Below are positions 8,166-18,200 of a stretch of DNA of 64,000 nt, one piece after another. This stretch comes from Sphaerisporangium melleum (GTDB taxonomy: Bacteria > Actinomycetota > Actinomycetes > Streptosporangiales > Streptosporangiaceae), in the NCBI RefSeq assembly GCF_014646695.1, contig NZ_BMNT01000022.1, positions 21,563 through 85,562 on the forward strand, given 5' to 3'. Numbering within the stretch: position 1 is the stretch's first letter; every line of letters begins with the position of its first letter. Under the pieces are notes generated by a model. That model did not search any database and had not been told where the DNA came from. It worked only from the letters and a program-made list of their open reading frames with translations. The position numbers were made by a program, and so were the translations under genes.

Positions 8166-11100
8166 TCAGTTGCCCAAGATCTCGATCTCGAAGTCGTGCC
8201 GCGCGTCCGCGGTGCCCCGCGGGCTGCCGGCCTGCCGGTGACGGGTGTTGGCGAGGTTGTCCGCCGCCGCCCGCACCCGGGGGTGGTCGGGGCCGAACAG
8301 CCTGCTCAGATAGTCGTGCGTGTCGAAATCGAGGGCAAGCGCCCGGTCGGGGTCGGTCTCGGTGAGCTGGGTGGCCAGCGTCCCGGCCGCGGCGAGCGTG
8401 TAGGGGTGTCGCACGCCGAGCCGCGACCGCAGTGCCTGGTAGGCGTCCTCGGCGAGCGCGCGCGCCTCGGCGGCGTTGCTCGCCCGCAGGTAGGCCGCGA
8501 GGTTGACCTGCGCGGCGTAGGCGTACGGGTGGCCGGTGGCCAGGGCGGCGAGCGCGGCGTGCGCCGCGCGGCCGTGCTCCGCGGCGCCTTCGTGGCCGCC
8601 CTTCGCGTGCAGGCCGGCCGCGAGGCCGGCATGGCACAGCGCGGTGTACAGGTCGGCGGGGCCGACCAGGACGCGCAGCTCCTCCAGCGTCTCGCGGTCT
8701 CTGGCCAGCGCGTCGAAGGGACGCCCGAGCATGCGCTCGCAGGCCGCCAGGCCCATCTCCAGCCGCAGCACCAGCAGGCCGCGCCGCCCGCCCTTGGCGT
8801 GCCGCCGCATCAGCACGCCGACGCCCCTGCGCTGCAGCTCGTACGCGCGCTCGTACTCGCCGAGATCGCGGAGCAGGACGCCCGCGGTCAGCGCGGCCCG
8901 CCACGCGTCGAGGTCCTCTTCGCCGTGCAGCCGGACGCGGTCGTCGAAGCAGCGCATGATGAGGTCGGCGGCCAGGTGCGGCCTGCCGTTGAGCGAGGCG
9001 GACAGCGCGAGGTTGTTCAGCGTCCTGTTCGACCATTCGTGGTCGGAGCCGAGCAGCGCGGTCATGCCGGCGCAGGCCAGCGAGTCCCAGTGGTAGGCCT
9101 CGTCGAACTCGCCGGCCACCCGCAGGTCGGCCGCGTGCGCCTGGGCGGCGATGTAGCGCAGCGGGTGCCGCTCACCGGCGGCGCTGAGCCGCCGCAGCGC
9201 CGTCTGGGTGAGCTCGAACGCGGCGGTGCGGTCGCCGAGGGCGCGTTCGACGTTGGCGAGCTGGACCTGGAGGTTGCCGACCGGCCCGGAGGCGCCGCCC
9301 TCGGTGGAACTCCAGGCGGCGAGCGCCGTGCGGCCGATCGCCCTGGCCCGCAGCCAGGCGCTCCGGTCGCCCTGCAGGTACAGGTAGCGGACCTGGTTGA
9401 CGACCCACCGCCGGACCATGTCGTCGTCGCTCGCGAGCGCGCCGGACGGCTCCAGATGGTCGCCGAGCTCGGCGAAGGCGCCGGCGCCCGGCCCCTCGGT
9501 GTCGATCGGCGCGTACAGCGCCAGCAGCCGCAGCGCCTGCCGCCTGCGCTCTTCGACGGCCCGCGGGGACATGCGGGCGCGGATCAGGGCGCCGATGACG
9601 CGGTGCAGCCGCAGCACGCCCTGCGGGCCGTGCTCCAGCCGGGCCAGCGCGTGGTCGTGCACGAGGCGGACCAGCATGTCCACCGCCAGCTCGTCGCCGT
9701 ACTCCCGCATGAGGCCCGCGGCGTACGCGCGCGAAGGGGTCGACCTGATCAGTGCGAGCGGCACGCCGTGCGGCGAGGCGAACGAGCACGTCTCCAGCAG
9801 CCACTCGGCGCGGGTCATCCCCGAATGGCCGCGCAGCAGATCGAGCATCAGCTCCACCATGACCGCGTGCGGGGAAGGCTGCCCGCCCGCGGCGAGCATG
9901 TCCCGCTCGGTCCTGCGGTAGGCCGACAGGAAACGCTTGACGGTCGCGTCACGCAGCGTTTCCAGCGTACGCCGGGGCCGGCGCCCGCTCGCCAGCTCGC
10001 GGTCGAGCCAGGTGCGCGCCATGCGCAGGGCCAGCGGCAGATGACCGGCGGTCGTCGCGATGGTCTGGACGTCGCTCTCGTCGAGCCGCACCCGGCCGCC
10101 GGTCAGCAGCGCCATCGCGTCGCGCGGATCGAGCGGACCGGCCGCCACGTGGCCGTCGAAGGCGTCGCCCCACCCCTCGGCGGTGCGCGAGGTGACGATC
10201 ACGTGGCCGAAGCGCCCCTGCGGGATCAGTCCCGCGAGGACGGCGGGGTCGTCGGCGTCGTCGAGGACCACCAGCCACCGCCCGGCCTCCGGGGTGGCCA
10301 GGTGGGCCAGCAGCGCCGTCACCGCGTCGTCGCGGACGTACAGCTCCAGGTCGTGCGCCATCTGCCGCAGGCCGTCGCGCACGCTGAAGATGTCGCCGGC
10401 CGGGATCCAGTGCACGGTGTCGTAGGCGCCGCCGAACCGGTGGGCGAACTCCAGCGCCAGCTCGCTCTTGCCGCTCGCCTCGGCCCCGGTCACCAGGCAC
10501 CGGCCCGGGCCCTCCCAGCGCGGGCCGAGCATGCGCCGCATGCGCGTCAGCGTCTCCTCCCGCCCGGCGAACATCTCGTCGCGCGCCGGCAGCCGAGCCT
10601 TCCCCGGCCGTCCCGGGTAGCGCGCCGCGCCCGGCCCGCCGCCGCCGGGGACCAGCGTGCCGCCGACACCGAGCCGCGACTGCAACTCGGCGACGGCCGC
10701 GGCCTCGTCCAGCCCGTACAGGTCGAGCTCGGGCCCGGCCGGGCGCCCCGGCTCGGGCCGGTCGTCGTCCACCCGCACCCGGATCAGCCCGCGGCCGAAC
10801 CCGGCGGGCCGGTCGCCGGCCACCGGCTCCGGCTCGGGCATGGCGGCCGGGGGGCCGGTGAACAGCACGGCCGCGCGGCCGTCGCCCGAACGCAGGCCGA
10901 CCGGCGTGCCCTCCAGGTAGCCGGCCAGCGGCCAGGACTCCACCCGCAGGCCCCAGCGCTGCGCCTGCGCGGCGATCCACTCGGCCCACACCTCGTACCC
11001 GGGGGAGTGGACCACCGACACCGACGCCAGGGCCGTCACCGCGCCGCCGGTGAGCACCTCGGCGAGCCGCTCGTACCCGGCCCGCTGGCCGCTGCCGCCG

Positions 11101-11726
11101 GGCGGTTCGGTGACCGCGGCCAGGTCGTCGGTGTAGTAGTAGTCGGTGACGTAGGGGATCTCCACCTCGGGCGGGGTGGTGAACCTGCCGCGGGCCAGCC
11201 TGCGCGCGGTCTCCAGCGCCGCACCGCCCGAAAGGTCGACCCGGGTGGGCAGCGGCACGACGCGCGGGCTCTCCCGCTCGACGGCCGCGGCGGCCACCGA
11301 CGCCTCCTCGATGCCGTACGGGCTGAGCTGGAAGCACAGGACCACCTGGTCGCAGGCCTTCACCAGGGCGGAGGGGACGGGACTCGTACGCAGGTTGACC
11401 AGCACGTGGTCGAAGGGAGCGGCGCGCAGCGCGCCCGCGCCGACCGGGCCCTGCGCGAGCAGCGCGTGGTGCAGCCTGCGGTGGGCGGCGTGGACGGGCA
11501 CCTCCCGGGAGCGCCAGTCGCGCGGCGAGGCGGTCAGCGGGTCGCGGGAGCCCGGTGGCAGGAAACGGCCGAGGTAGCGGCGCAGGGCCGGGGCGTCGGG
11601 ATCCTCGTCGAGGATCAGCACGCGCTTTCCCGCGTCGGCCAGCACGACGGCGGTGTTGCAAAGCGCTATGGTGCGTCCGACTCCGGGGCGGGCGGAGAAG
11701 AATGCGATCACTGAGGCTTCGGTCAT
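8166..11726 (-). CDS. fxsT: FxSxx-COOH system tetratricopeptide repeat protein (ParA-like/TIR-like/NB-ARC/TPR)
   Basis: About 1186 aa with the layout of FxsT proteins. The N-terminus is a ParA/MinD-like P-loop (FFSARPGVGRTIAL, with Arg in place of the usual Lys, as is normal here) followed by an LILDEDPDAP strand. A TIR-like segment (VSVVHSPGYEVWAEWIAAQA) lies near residues 230-320. An NB-ARC ATPase follows from about residue 385 (FAGREETLTRM, Walker A CLVTGAEASGKSELAL, Walker B WLVVLDDADDP). Residues of about 780-1170 are TPR repeats. Starts at GTG 11735, ATG 11729 and ATG 11726 are all possible; GGTGGAG lies just ahead. Such proteins accompany FxsA precursors and FxsB maturases and are thought to be signalling switches; the biological output is unknown. 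It lies 51 bp downstream of the precursor gene on the same strand. Confidence 0.85.
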   Translation of the reverse strand: MTEASVIAFFSARPGVGRTIALCNTAVVLADAGKRVLILDEDPDAPALRRYLGRFLPPGSRDPLTASPRDWRSREVPVHAAHRRLHHALLAQGPVGAGALRAAPFDHVLVNLRTSPVPSALVKACDQVVLCFQLSPYGIEEASVAAAAVERESPRVVPLPTRVDLSGGAALETARRLARGRFTTPPEVEIPYVTDYYYTDDLAAVTEPPGGSGQRAGYERLAEVLTGGAVTALASVSVVHSPGYEVWAEWIAAQAQRWGLRVESWPLAGYLEGTPVGLRSGDGRAAVLFTGPPAAMPEPEPVAGDRPAGFGRGLIRVRVDDDRPEPGRPAGPELDLYGLDEAAAVAELQSRLGVGGTLVPGGGGPGAARYPGRPGKARLPARDEMFAGREETLTRMRRMLGPRWEGPGRCLVTGAEASGKSELALEFAHRFGGAYDTVHWIPAGDIFSVRDGLRQMAHDLELYVRDDAVTALLAHLATPEAGRWLVVLDDADDPAVLAGLIPQGRFGHVIVTSRTAEGWGDAFDGHVAAGPLDPRDAMALLTGGRVRLDESDVQTIATTAGHLPLALRMARTWLDRELASGRRPRRTLETLRDATVKRFLSAYRRTERDMLAAGGQPSPHAVMVELMLDLLRGHSGMTRAEWLLETCSFASPHGVPLALIRSTPSRAYAAGLMREYGDELAVDMLVRLVHDHALARLEHGPQGVLRLHRVIGALIRARMSPRAVEERRRQALRLLALYAPIDTEGPGAGAFAELGDHLEPSGALASDDDMVRRWVVNQVRYLYLQGDRSAWLRARAIGRTALAAWSSTEGGASGPVGNLQVQLANVERALGDRTAAFELTQTALRRLSAAGERHPLRYIAAQAHAADLRVAGEFDEAYHWDSLACAGMTALLGSDHEWSNRTLNNLALSASLNGRPHLAADLIMRCFDDRVRLHGEEDLDAWRAALTAGVLLRDLGEYERAYELQRRGVGVLMRRHAKGGRRGLLVLRLEMGLAACERMLGRPFDALARDRETLEELRVLVGPADLYTALCHAGLAAGLHAKGGHEGAAEHGRAAHAALAALATGHPYAYAAQVNLAAYLRASNAAEARALAEDAYQALRSRLGVRHPYTLAAAGTLATQLTETDPDRALALDFDTHDYLSRLFGPDHPRVRAAADNLANTRHRQAGSPRGTADARHDFEIEILGN

Positions 11727-11777
11727 CATCTCCACCGTAGGGGCGGGAGAACGCGTTTTAGTGATACTAACGCCGGG

Positions 11778-11978
11778 TCAAGCACCCGGCAGGCTGGAGT
11801 TGTGGCCGAGGAAATAGGTGTCGCCGGAGCCGTCGAGCCCCGACAGCAGGCGGCGCAGCGCGTGGACCAGCGCGGTTTCCGGCAGGCGCATGACCTCCGC
11901 CAGGTCCAGGTCCGAAAGGTCGGCCAGATCGGAGCGGAGGACGTCCTCGTCCCCTCCCGGGTCAGCGGTCAACGCCAC
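11778..11978 (-). CDS. Probable RiPP precursor of the FxsA type with a divergent C-terminus
   Basis: A 66-aa peptide starting at GTG 11978, with a near-ideal GGAGGTG ribosome-binding site 3-9 nt upstream. The leader (LADLSDLDLAEVMRLPETAL then VHALRRLL) looks like FxsA-family leaders: acidic, then Leu-rich, ending in an arginine-rich helix. FxsA precursors end FxSxx. This one instead ends SGDTYFLGHNSSLPGA, placing aromatic residues Tyr55, Phe56 and His59 in the tail as possible crosslink donors. It lies between fxsT (same strand, downstream) and fxsB (divergent). The product would be a cyclophane-bearing modified peptide, by analogy with characterised FxsB-family enzymes. The assignment as precursor rests on size, leader and position. 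Confidence 0.7.
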   Translation of the reverse strand: MALTADPGGDEDVLRSDLADLSDLDLAEVMRLPETALVHALRRLLSGLDGSGDTYFLGHNSSLPGA

Positions 11979-12053
11979 GTCACCTCCATAAAAGCGACTA
12001 TTAGTCTATTATGCTGGAAAGGTTCCCTGGGGCATTGCAGGACGGGGCGGTTA
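11979..12053. promoter_or_regulatory. Divergent promoter region between RiPP precursor and fxsB
   Basis: This 75-bp gap between divergent starts is conspicuously AT-rich for the window (around ACTATTAGTCTATTATG at 11998-12013), as expected for a bidirectional promoter. I cannot assign -35/-10 boxes with confidence. The AT-rich block continues on the other side at 11755-11770, just upstream of fxsT, hinting at a second promoter there. Confidence 0.45.
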
Positions 12054-13178
12054 TTGCTATTCGCGGCGCCGGAAAGCTTTCGCACGTTCGTTCTCAAGGT
12101 GCACGCCAGGTGTGATCTGGCCTGCGACTACTGCTACGTCTACCAGGCGGCCGACCAGAGCTGGCGCACCCGTCCGCCGATGATGACGGCCGAGGTGGCG
12201 AGCCTGGCCGCCGCCCGCATCGCCGAGCACGCCGCCGCGCACGGCCTGGCCGCCGTGGACGTCGTCCTGCACGGCGGCGAGCCGCTGCTGTGCGGGCCAC
12301 GCCACCTGCGGCGGCTGGCGGACGTCCTCACCGAGCCGCCGGTACGGGTCAGGCTGGCCGTGCAGACCAACGGCGTCCGCCTCGACGAGGAGTACCTCGA
12401 CCTGTTCGACGAAATCGGCGCCACCGTCGCGGTCAGCCTCGACGGGGACGCGCGGCACCATGATGCGCACCGCCGCACCCGCGCCGGACGCGGCAGCCAC
12501 GCCCGGGTGACCGCCGCCGTACGCGCCCTGTCCGCGCGCGAGGGCCGCTTCGGCGGGCTGCTGGCCACCGTGGACCCGCACGCCGACCCGGTGCGCGTCT
12601 ACGAGGAACTGATCTCCTACCGCCCGCCGGTCATCGACTTCCTGCTCCCGCACGGCACCTGGAGCACCCCGCCGCCCGGCCGCGTCGAGGCGGAGGCCGC
12701 CACGCCGTACGCCGACTGGCTCATCGCCGCCTTCGACCGCTGGTACGGCGCCCCCGTCCGGGAGACCTCGGTCCGGCTGTTCGACGCGATCATCCACCTG
12801 CTGCTCGGCGGGCGCGCCGGCACCGAGGGCGTCGGCCCCGTGCCCGCGCCGGTCGTGATCGTGGAGAGCGACGGGTCCATCGAGCAGACCGACGCGCTGA
12901 AGGCCGCCTACGACGGCGCGGCGGCCACCGGGGCGCACGTGGCGACCCACTCCTTCGACGAGGTCCTGCGCCTGCCCGGCCTCGCCGCCACCCGCCCGCC
13001 GTGCGACCGGTGCCGGCGCTGCCCGGTCTTCCGGGTGTGCGGCGGCGGCCACCCCGCGCACCGCTACCGGCGCGGCACCGGGTTCGCCAACCCCAGCGTC
13101 TACTGCCCCGACCTGCTGCGGCTCATCACCCACATCGACGGCCGGGTCGCCGACGACCTGGCGCGGCTGCGCGCGTGA
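12054..13178 (+). CDS. fxsB: FxsB-family radical SAM/SPASM peptide maturase
   Basis: About 374 aa. The radical SAM cluster is CxxxCxxC at residues 20, 24 and 27 (VHARCDLACDYCYVY), which binds the 4Fe-4S cluster used to cleave S-adenosylmethionine. The downstream core includes VVLHGGEPLL and VSLDGD. A SPASM-type auxiliary cluster region lies at the C-terminus (CDRCRRCPVFRVCGGGHP ... YC). FxsB enzymes form three-residue cyclophane crosslinks in their precursor. I chose TTG 12054, with AGGACGG about 8 nt upstream, because family members begin shortly before the [F/Y]RxFVxKVHxRCDL segment. An ATG at 12011 is out of frame. The stop overlaps the next start by 4 bp (GTGA). Confidence 0.9.
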   Translation: MLFAAPESFRTFVLKVHARCDLACDYCYVYQAADQSWRTRPPMMTAEVASLAAARIAEHAAAHGLAAVDVVLHGGEPLLCGPRHLRRLADVLTEPPVRVRLAVQTNGVRLDEEYLDLFDEIGATVAVSLDGDARHHDAHRRTRAGRGSHARVTAAVRALSAREGRFGGLLATVDPHADPVRVYEELISYRPPVIDFLLPHGTWSTPPPGRVEAEAATPYADWLIAAFDRWYGAPVRETSVRLFDAIIHLLLGGRAGTEGVGPVPAPVVIVESDGSIEQTDALKAAYDGAAATGAHVATHSFDEVLRLPGLAATRPPCDRCRRCPVFRVCGGGHPAHRYRRGTGFANPSVYCPDLLRLITHIDGRVADDLARLRA

Positions 13179-14551
13179 CCGCCCGGTTCTCGCTGTCGCG
13201 CGCGGCCTTCACCGGGCTCGCCGCCGGTGCCGCCGACCCGGCCGTCCTGCGCCGCCTGGCCGACGCCGAACACAGCAAGAACATCCTGCTGCTGCGGGCC
13301 GTGGTCGCCCGCGCCACCGTGCTCGGGCACGAGGGGGCGCGGGCGGCGGCCGAGGGCATCGGGCTGCTCGCCGCGCTGCAGCGGTCCGCGCCGGCCGTGG
13401 TGCGGCAGGTGGCCGGCTATCCGCTGGTCGGCACCTGGGCCACCGCCACCCTGCTCGCCCTCGGCCGCGGCGCCGACGCCCTGCCGGGGCGGCCCGCCGC
13501 GCTCGCCGCCGCGGCGGCCCTGCTCGCGGGCGCCGACCTCGCCGTGACCTTCCCCGCCGAGGCCGGCGCCGCCGCCCTGCCCGGAGTGGGGCGCGCGCTG
13601 TTGCCCGGGCTGCGGGCCGGCGAGCCGGTCACCCTGCACGGCGGGGCGGCCCCGTACCTCACTGTGGGCGGCACGCGGGTGCCGCTGCCCCGCCGGCCGC
13701 GTACCGACGCCGGCCCCTGGCAGGCCGTCCGCCCGATCGGCACTCCGCCGGACGGCACCGACGCCCACCCGGCCGCCGCCGCGTGCCAGGCGAGCGAGGG
13801 CCGCCCGGCCGTCGGAGCCCGCCCACCGGGCCGGGTCCGTCCGGAGCCCGCGGACGCGGTGTGGCCGGCCCTCCTGGTGGACGACGTGGACGCCTGGCGG
13901 TTCTCCGAGGACATCGCGCCGCTGGACCGGCTCACCCCGGCGGCCCTGACCGACTGGGCCGCCCTCATCACCGGCGCCCGCGCGCTGCTCGCCGGGCACC
14001 ACGGCGCCGTCGCCCGGTCACTGGCCGCCATCACCAAGGTCGTGGTGCCGCTGTCCCCGCCCGCGCGCGGCACCCGCAGCGCCACCTCGCGCACCGCCTA
14101 CGGTGGCATCGCCCTGTCGCGGCCCGCCGACACCAGGTCGGCGGCCGTGACGCTCGCCCACGAGGTGCAGCACGCCAAGCTCGCGGCGCTGATGGATCTG
14201 TTCGACCTGGTGCGCCCGGGCACGGGCAGGACCTTCCACGCGGCCTGGCGCGACGACCCGCGCCCGGCCGCCGCGCTGCTGCAGGGGGCGTACGCGCACA
14301 TGGGCGTGGCCGGGTTCTGGCGCGTCCAAGGGCGGCGCCACCCGGAGGACGACCTGGCGCACGACGAGTTCGCCCGCTGGCGGGACGCGGCGGCCGAGGC
14401 GGCCGCCGAGCTGCTCGGCAGCGGCACGCTGACCGAGGCGGGCGCCGTCTTCACCCGGGCCATGCTCGGCACCCTGCGCGCCTGGCAGGACGAACACCTC
14501 CCGGCCCGGACCGCCGCCCACGGCCGCCCTTCCCGCCGGCCCCCGGACTAG
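13175..14551 (+). CDS. HExxH-motif peptide modification protein
   Basis: 458 aa, starting at GTG 13175 within the last codons of fxsB, so the two are translationally coupled. The key motif is HEVQH at residues 329-333, in the context TLAHEVQHAKLAALMDLFDL. Proteins with this motif beside (or fused to) FxsB form the mod_HExxH family; recent work on relatives describes 2-oxoglutarate-dependent peptide beta-hydroxylases rather than proteases. The N-terminal 200 residues are Ala-rich and helical. It presumably acts on the same precursor as FxsB, adding a second modification. The residues 200-240 are Pro/Gly-rich and poorly conserved-looking, probably a linker. Confidence 0.8.
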   Translation: MTARFSLSRAAFTGLAAGAADPAVLRRLADAEHSKNILLLRAVVARATVLGHEGARAAAEGIGLLAALQRSAPAVVRQVAGYPLVGTWATATLLALGRGADALPGRPAALAAAAALLAGADLAVTFPAEAGAAALPGVGRALLPGLRAGEPVTLHGGAAPYLTVGGTRVPLPRRPRTDAGPWQAVRPIGTPPDGTDAHPAAAACQASEGRPAVGARPPGRVRPEPADAVWPALLVDDVDAWRFSEDIAPLDRLTPAALTDWAALITGARALLAGHHGAVARSLAAITKVVVPLSPPARGTRSATSRTAYGGIALSRPADTRSAAVTLAHEVQHAKLAALMDLFDLVRPGTGRTFHAAWRDDPRPAAALLQGAYAHMGVAGFWRVQGRRHPEDDLAHDEFARWRDAAAEAAAELLGSGTLTEAGAVFTRAMLGTLRAWQDEHLPARTAAHGRPSRRPPD

Positions 14552-14607
14552 CGATCGCGGCCATGGGCCGAAGCGGCGCCCCCGGAGGGGGCGGTAACGT
14601 CGTGTCC

Positions 14608-15120
14608 ATGACCTCGCCCCGCCCACGCCCCCCTCTGGTCGCCGACGAGCGCACGCAGCTCGTCGGCTGGCTGGACCTCCAGCGCGCCATCGTGCAGATG
14701 AAGTGCGAAGGGCTGTCGGATGAGGACGCCCACCGTGCGCTGCTGCCCACCTCGCCGCTGATGACGATGGCCGGCATCGTCTCGCATCTGCGCTGGGTGG
14801 AGCGCTCCTGGTTCGAGGTCCTCTTCCTCGGCCGGCCCCCGGAAGGGCCGCAGTTCGACAAGGACGACGAGGACGCCGACATGCGGGTCGAGGGCGTCCC
14901 GCTGGCCCGGCTGCTGGACGACTACACCCGCCAGTGCGCGATCTCCAACGAGATCGTCGCGGCGCACTCCCTGGACGAGACCGGCCGATACCCCGACCAT
15001 CCCTCCGCGGGCGCGAGCCTGCGCTGGATGCTCATCCACATGGTGGAGGAGACCGGCCGGCACGCCGGGCACATGGACATCATCCGCGAGCTGCTCGACG
15101 GGGAGAAGGGTTACTACTGA
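14608..15120 (+). CDS. DinB/DUF664 family protein
   Basis: A 170-aa four-helix-bundle protein of the DinB-like superfamily. Visible family features are WLDLQRAIVQMKCEGLSDEDA, GIVSHLRWVERSWF with the first metal-ligand-like His, and the C-terminal LRWMLIHMVEETGRHAGHMD with two further histidines. These three His normally bind a divalent metal. Some relatives are mycothiol- or bacillithiol-dependent transferases; the substrate here is unknown. The ATG at 14608 gives a start typical of the family. It stands alone between the HExxH gene and a strong terminator. A second DinB-like gene is at 51916-52416. Confidence 0.85.
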   Translation: MTSPRPRPPLVADERTQLVGWLDLQRAIVQMKCEGLSDEDAHRALLPTSPLMTMAGIVSHLRWVERSWFEVLFLGRPPEGPQFDKDDEDADMRVEGVPLARLLDDYTRQCAISNEIVAAHSLDETGRYPDHPSAGASLRWMLIHMVEETGRHAGHMDIIRELLDGEKGYY

Positions 15121-15165
15121 CGCCGAACCCGGTCCGCGGCTCATCGGCCCCACCCCGGGCATGGG

Positions 15166-15198
15166 CCGGGCCCGCGCCGGAAGGCGGCGCGGGCCCGG
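15166..15198. terminator. Bidirectional hairpin terminator
   Basis: Perfect 13-bp inverted repeat (CCGGGCCCGCGCC at 15166-15178 and its complement at 15186-15198) with a 7-nt loop, between the convergent DinB gene and the kelch-protein gene. Confidence 0.8.
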
Positions 15199-15214
15199 TG
15201 GGGGAGGGACGTGG

Positions 15215-18200
15215 TCAGCAGGCGTCGGGGCGGAGGATGAAGTCGTTCGTCACCGTCTTCCCCGGCTTGATGGAGACGCGTTTCGTCTGCGGGACCCAGC
15301 CGTCCCGCGCCACGATCATCTGAACCGGATTGGCGCGCTCCGGCCCCCAGATCGCGTACCGCCCGCTCGTGTCGGCCTTGAGGGTGTAGGTCCACCCTCG
15401 CGAGCCGTCGACCTGGACGGTCGCCCCGCGCAGCGGCGCCGACGCGTTCTGGCAGTCGCGCCCGGTGATGAGGCCGGTCAGCTTGCCCCAGTCCTTCGGG
15501 GGCTTGACCGACATCGTCACGCCGATCGGCGGCACCGCGTACGGCGTGTCGGACCGGACGCCGAACTGGCTGGTGTAGGTGCCGGGCTGCTCCACGCCCG
15601 CCGCCGTCCGGCCGTCCAGCTTGATGCTGATCGTCGCGCTCTTGCCGGGCGCCAGGGTGACCTTAGCCGGTGTCGCCGACAGCCACGGAACGTCCGTGGC
15701 GGTGGCGCACTGGTCGAAGCCGGGCAGCAGCTCGCTCTCCGGGGTCGGGGTGAACCCGCCGGTCGAACCGCCGACCTTCATGAACCCGCACGCCGCCGCG
15801 GCGCGGTAGCGGGCGAAGTTCGCGTTCGGCAGCGTGGTCCACGCGTCGGCCGCCGGGTCGTACGCCCAGCCCTGGTTGGTCACCAGGGCGGAGTTGTTGA
15901 TGACCCCGGTGGACAGCAGCAGCAGGCCGTTCGCGGTGTCGGCGCCCGTGCCCCAGAAGTCGACCGGGAGGTCGGCCCGCGGCGTCCAGGCGTTGGTGGC
16001 CGGGCTGTAGGCGTAGGTGCTCTTCAGCGTGGTCGTGCCGTTGCCGCCGGCGCAGTACACGGTGCCGTTGATGCCGCCACAGCCCTGCCAGGCGACCGGC
16101 ACCGGGTAGGAGGCGACGGCGGCGAACACGTCGGTGGCCGGGTTGTACCGCACGACCAGCTCCGACTTGGCGCAGGCGCCGGTGGAGCAGCCGCCCACCA
16201 GGTAGATCTGGCCGTTCACCACCGCCACGCCGGCCGCCGCCCGCGGCTGCGGGTTGACCGCGGCCCTGGTCGTCCAGGCGCCGGTCACCGGGTCGTAGGC
16301 GTACACCTTGGCCGACGGGTTGCCGGCGGAGTCCCAGCCGCCGAAGACGTACAGGATGCCGCCGACGAAGGTCGCCTGGGGCTTCTCCAGCGCGGCCGGC
16401 ATGTCGGCGAGCCTGGTCCACACGTTGGTCGGCGGGTCGAACACGTAGGCGGTCGCCAGGTTCGCCGTCGCCGACGCGCCGCCGACCACGTACACCTGGC
16501 CCTCGTACGCCGCCGCCGCGCTGTCCATCGCCGCGGTGGGATAGCTCGCCGTCGTGATCCACGGCGGCGCGTACGGTGACGGCTCGAACGGGACGCCCGG
16601 CTTGTTCTCACCGCGCCAGGCCACCGACGCGCCGCCGCCCTTCACGGCGTTGTTCTGCAGCGGGGCGCCGCGCGGCCCGAGGATCTCGAACGCGCCGCGG
16701 CGCTCGGTCAGCTCGACCGTCGCGGGCGCGGTGCCGGTGTTCTTGAGCGTCGTCTTCACCGTCTTGGTCTCGCCCATGGTCAGCGTGTCGGCGACGGTGG
16801 CGGGGGTGATGGTGAGCCGGCCGGCCTTGAGGTCGAAGTTCGCCCTCGTCGCCCCGTCGGCGGCCACGCTGACGGTGGAGGTGACCGGGCCGTAACCGGG
16901 CTTGGCGCCGGTGAACGCCCGGGCGCCGGTCAGCGTGGAGAACATCCAGTAGAAGCCGTCGCCGAGTGCGTCGTCGTCCGGGGTCGCCGCCGTGGTGGCC
17001 TTCTCCTCCGGCCTGCCGTCGCTGGTCACCGTGGCGCCGTTGAGGCCGGCGCGGGTGTTGCCGTCCAGCACCTGGCCGACGAGCAGGCCGCCGGGGATCG
17101 GGTCGCACGACCGGTTGACCAGCGAGACGTTGTCCAGCTCCCACCACCAGGCGTAGTTGGCCTTGTAGTGGAACCGGACGCGGACGTCGGTCCTGCCGCC
17201 GGCCCCGGTCAGCGGGATCTCCTCGACGACCGGGCCGCGCCGGCTCGCCGTGGTCCAGGTGGTCAGGACGGTCCAGGTGGCGCCCGCGTCCAGGCTCAGC
17301 TCGACGCCGGCGGACCCGTTGAGCGCCCGGTAGTCGCTGTTGAACCGCAGCACCGGCCCCGGCACGGCCGACAGGTCCAGCGCAGGGAGGAGCAGTTCGG
17401 TGTCCATGCTGGTGCCCGACCCGGGCGCGTCGCTGTCGGCGATCGCGTAGCCGCCGGTGCCGCCGGTCAGGTTGCCGCGGTTCTTGGCGTCGGTGAACGC
17501 CCAGCCGCCGTGCACGGTGTGGTTCTCCACGCTCCAGCCCTCGGGCGCGGCACCGGAGTCGAACGGCTCGGTGAACAGCGGGGTTCCATAGGAGTAGCGG
17601 TAGCCGGTGGCGGTGCAGGTGTTCTCCACCGCGAGGCCGATGTCCTTCACCAGGTCGGTGCCGCCGACCTCGATCTGCTCGGCCGCCTGCCGGTAGGCGG
17701 GGTACATCGCCTTCACCGTCAGGCCGTACTGCCCGGCCGGCAGGTCGAGGCTGTAGGCGCCGGTCGCGGGGTCGGTGAACACCGGCCCGCCGGGCCTGCC
17801 CATGACGTCGATGCGCGCGTACAGCGGCCAGCCGTGCCCGGAGACGTCCTTCACCACGCCGGAGACCTTGTGCCGCGGAACGGCGGTCAGGGTGAAGTTC
17901 GCGGTGACCGAACCGCCGTCCGGCACCGTGACGGTCGTGCTCTTGGCCGCGTAGCCGAAGGCGGTGACGGTGATCTCGTGTTCGCCTTCCGGCAGGGTCA
18001 GCTTGTAGGTGCCGTCGGCCCCGGTGGTGGTGCCGGTCGGACCGGCCTTGACCGACGCGCCGGCGATGGCCGTGCCCGTGCTGGAGGTGACCTTGCCGGT
18101 CACGTCACCGTGCGGGCCCGCCGCGCAGTTGGGGAACTTCATCGCCCCGACGCGGGTCTGCCAGCCGGCCGAGCTGGTGGCGGCCATGTACTCGGTGGTG

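Noticed and set aside
7158-11714. 1518-codon open frame on the plus strand
   Set aside because: It is antisense to fxsT and neighbours; GC-rich codon bias leaves the opposite strand open, and the translation is low-complexity Arg/Gly/Ala with no motif.
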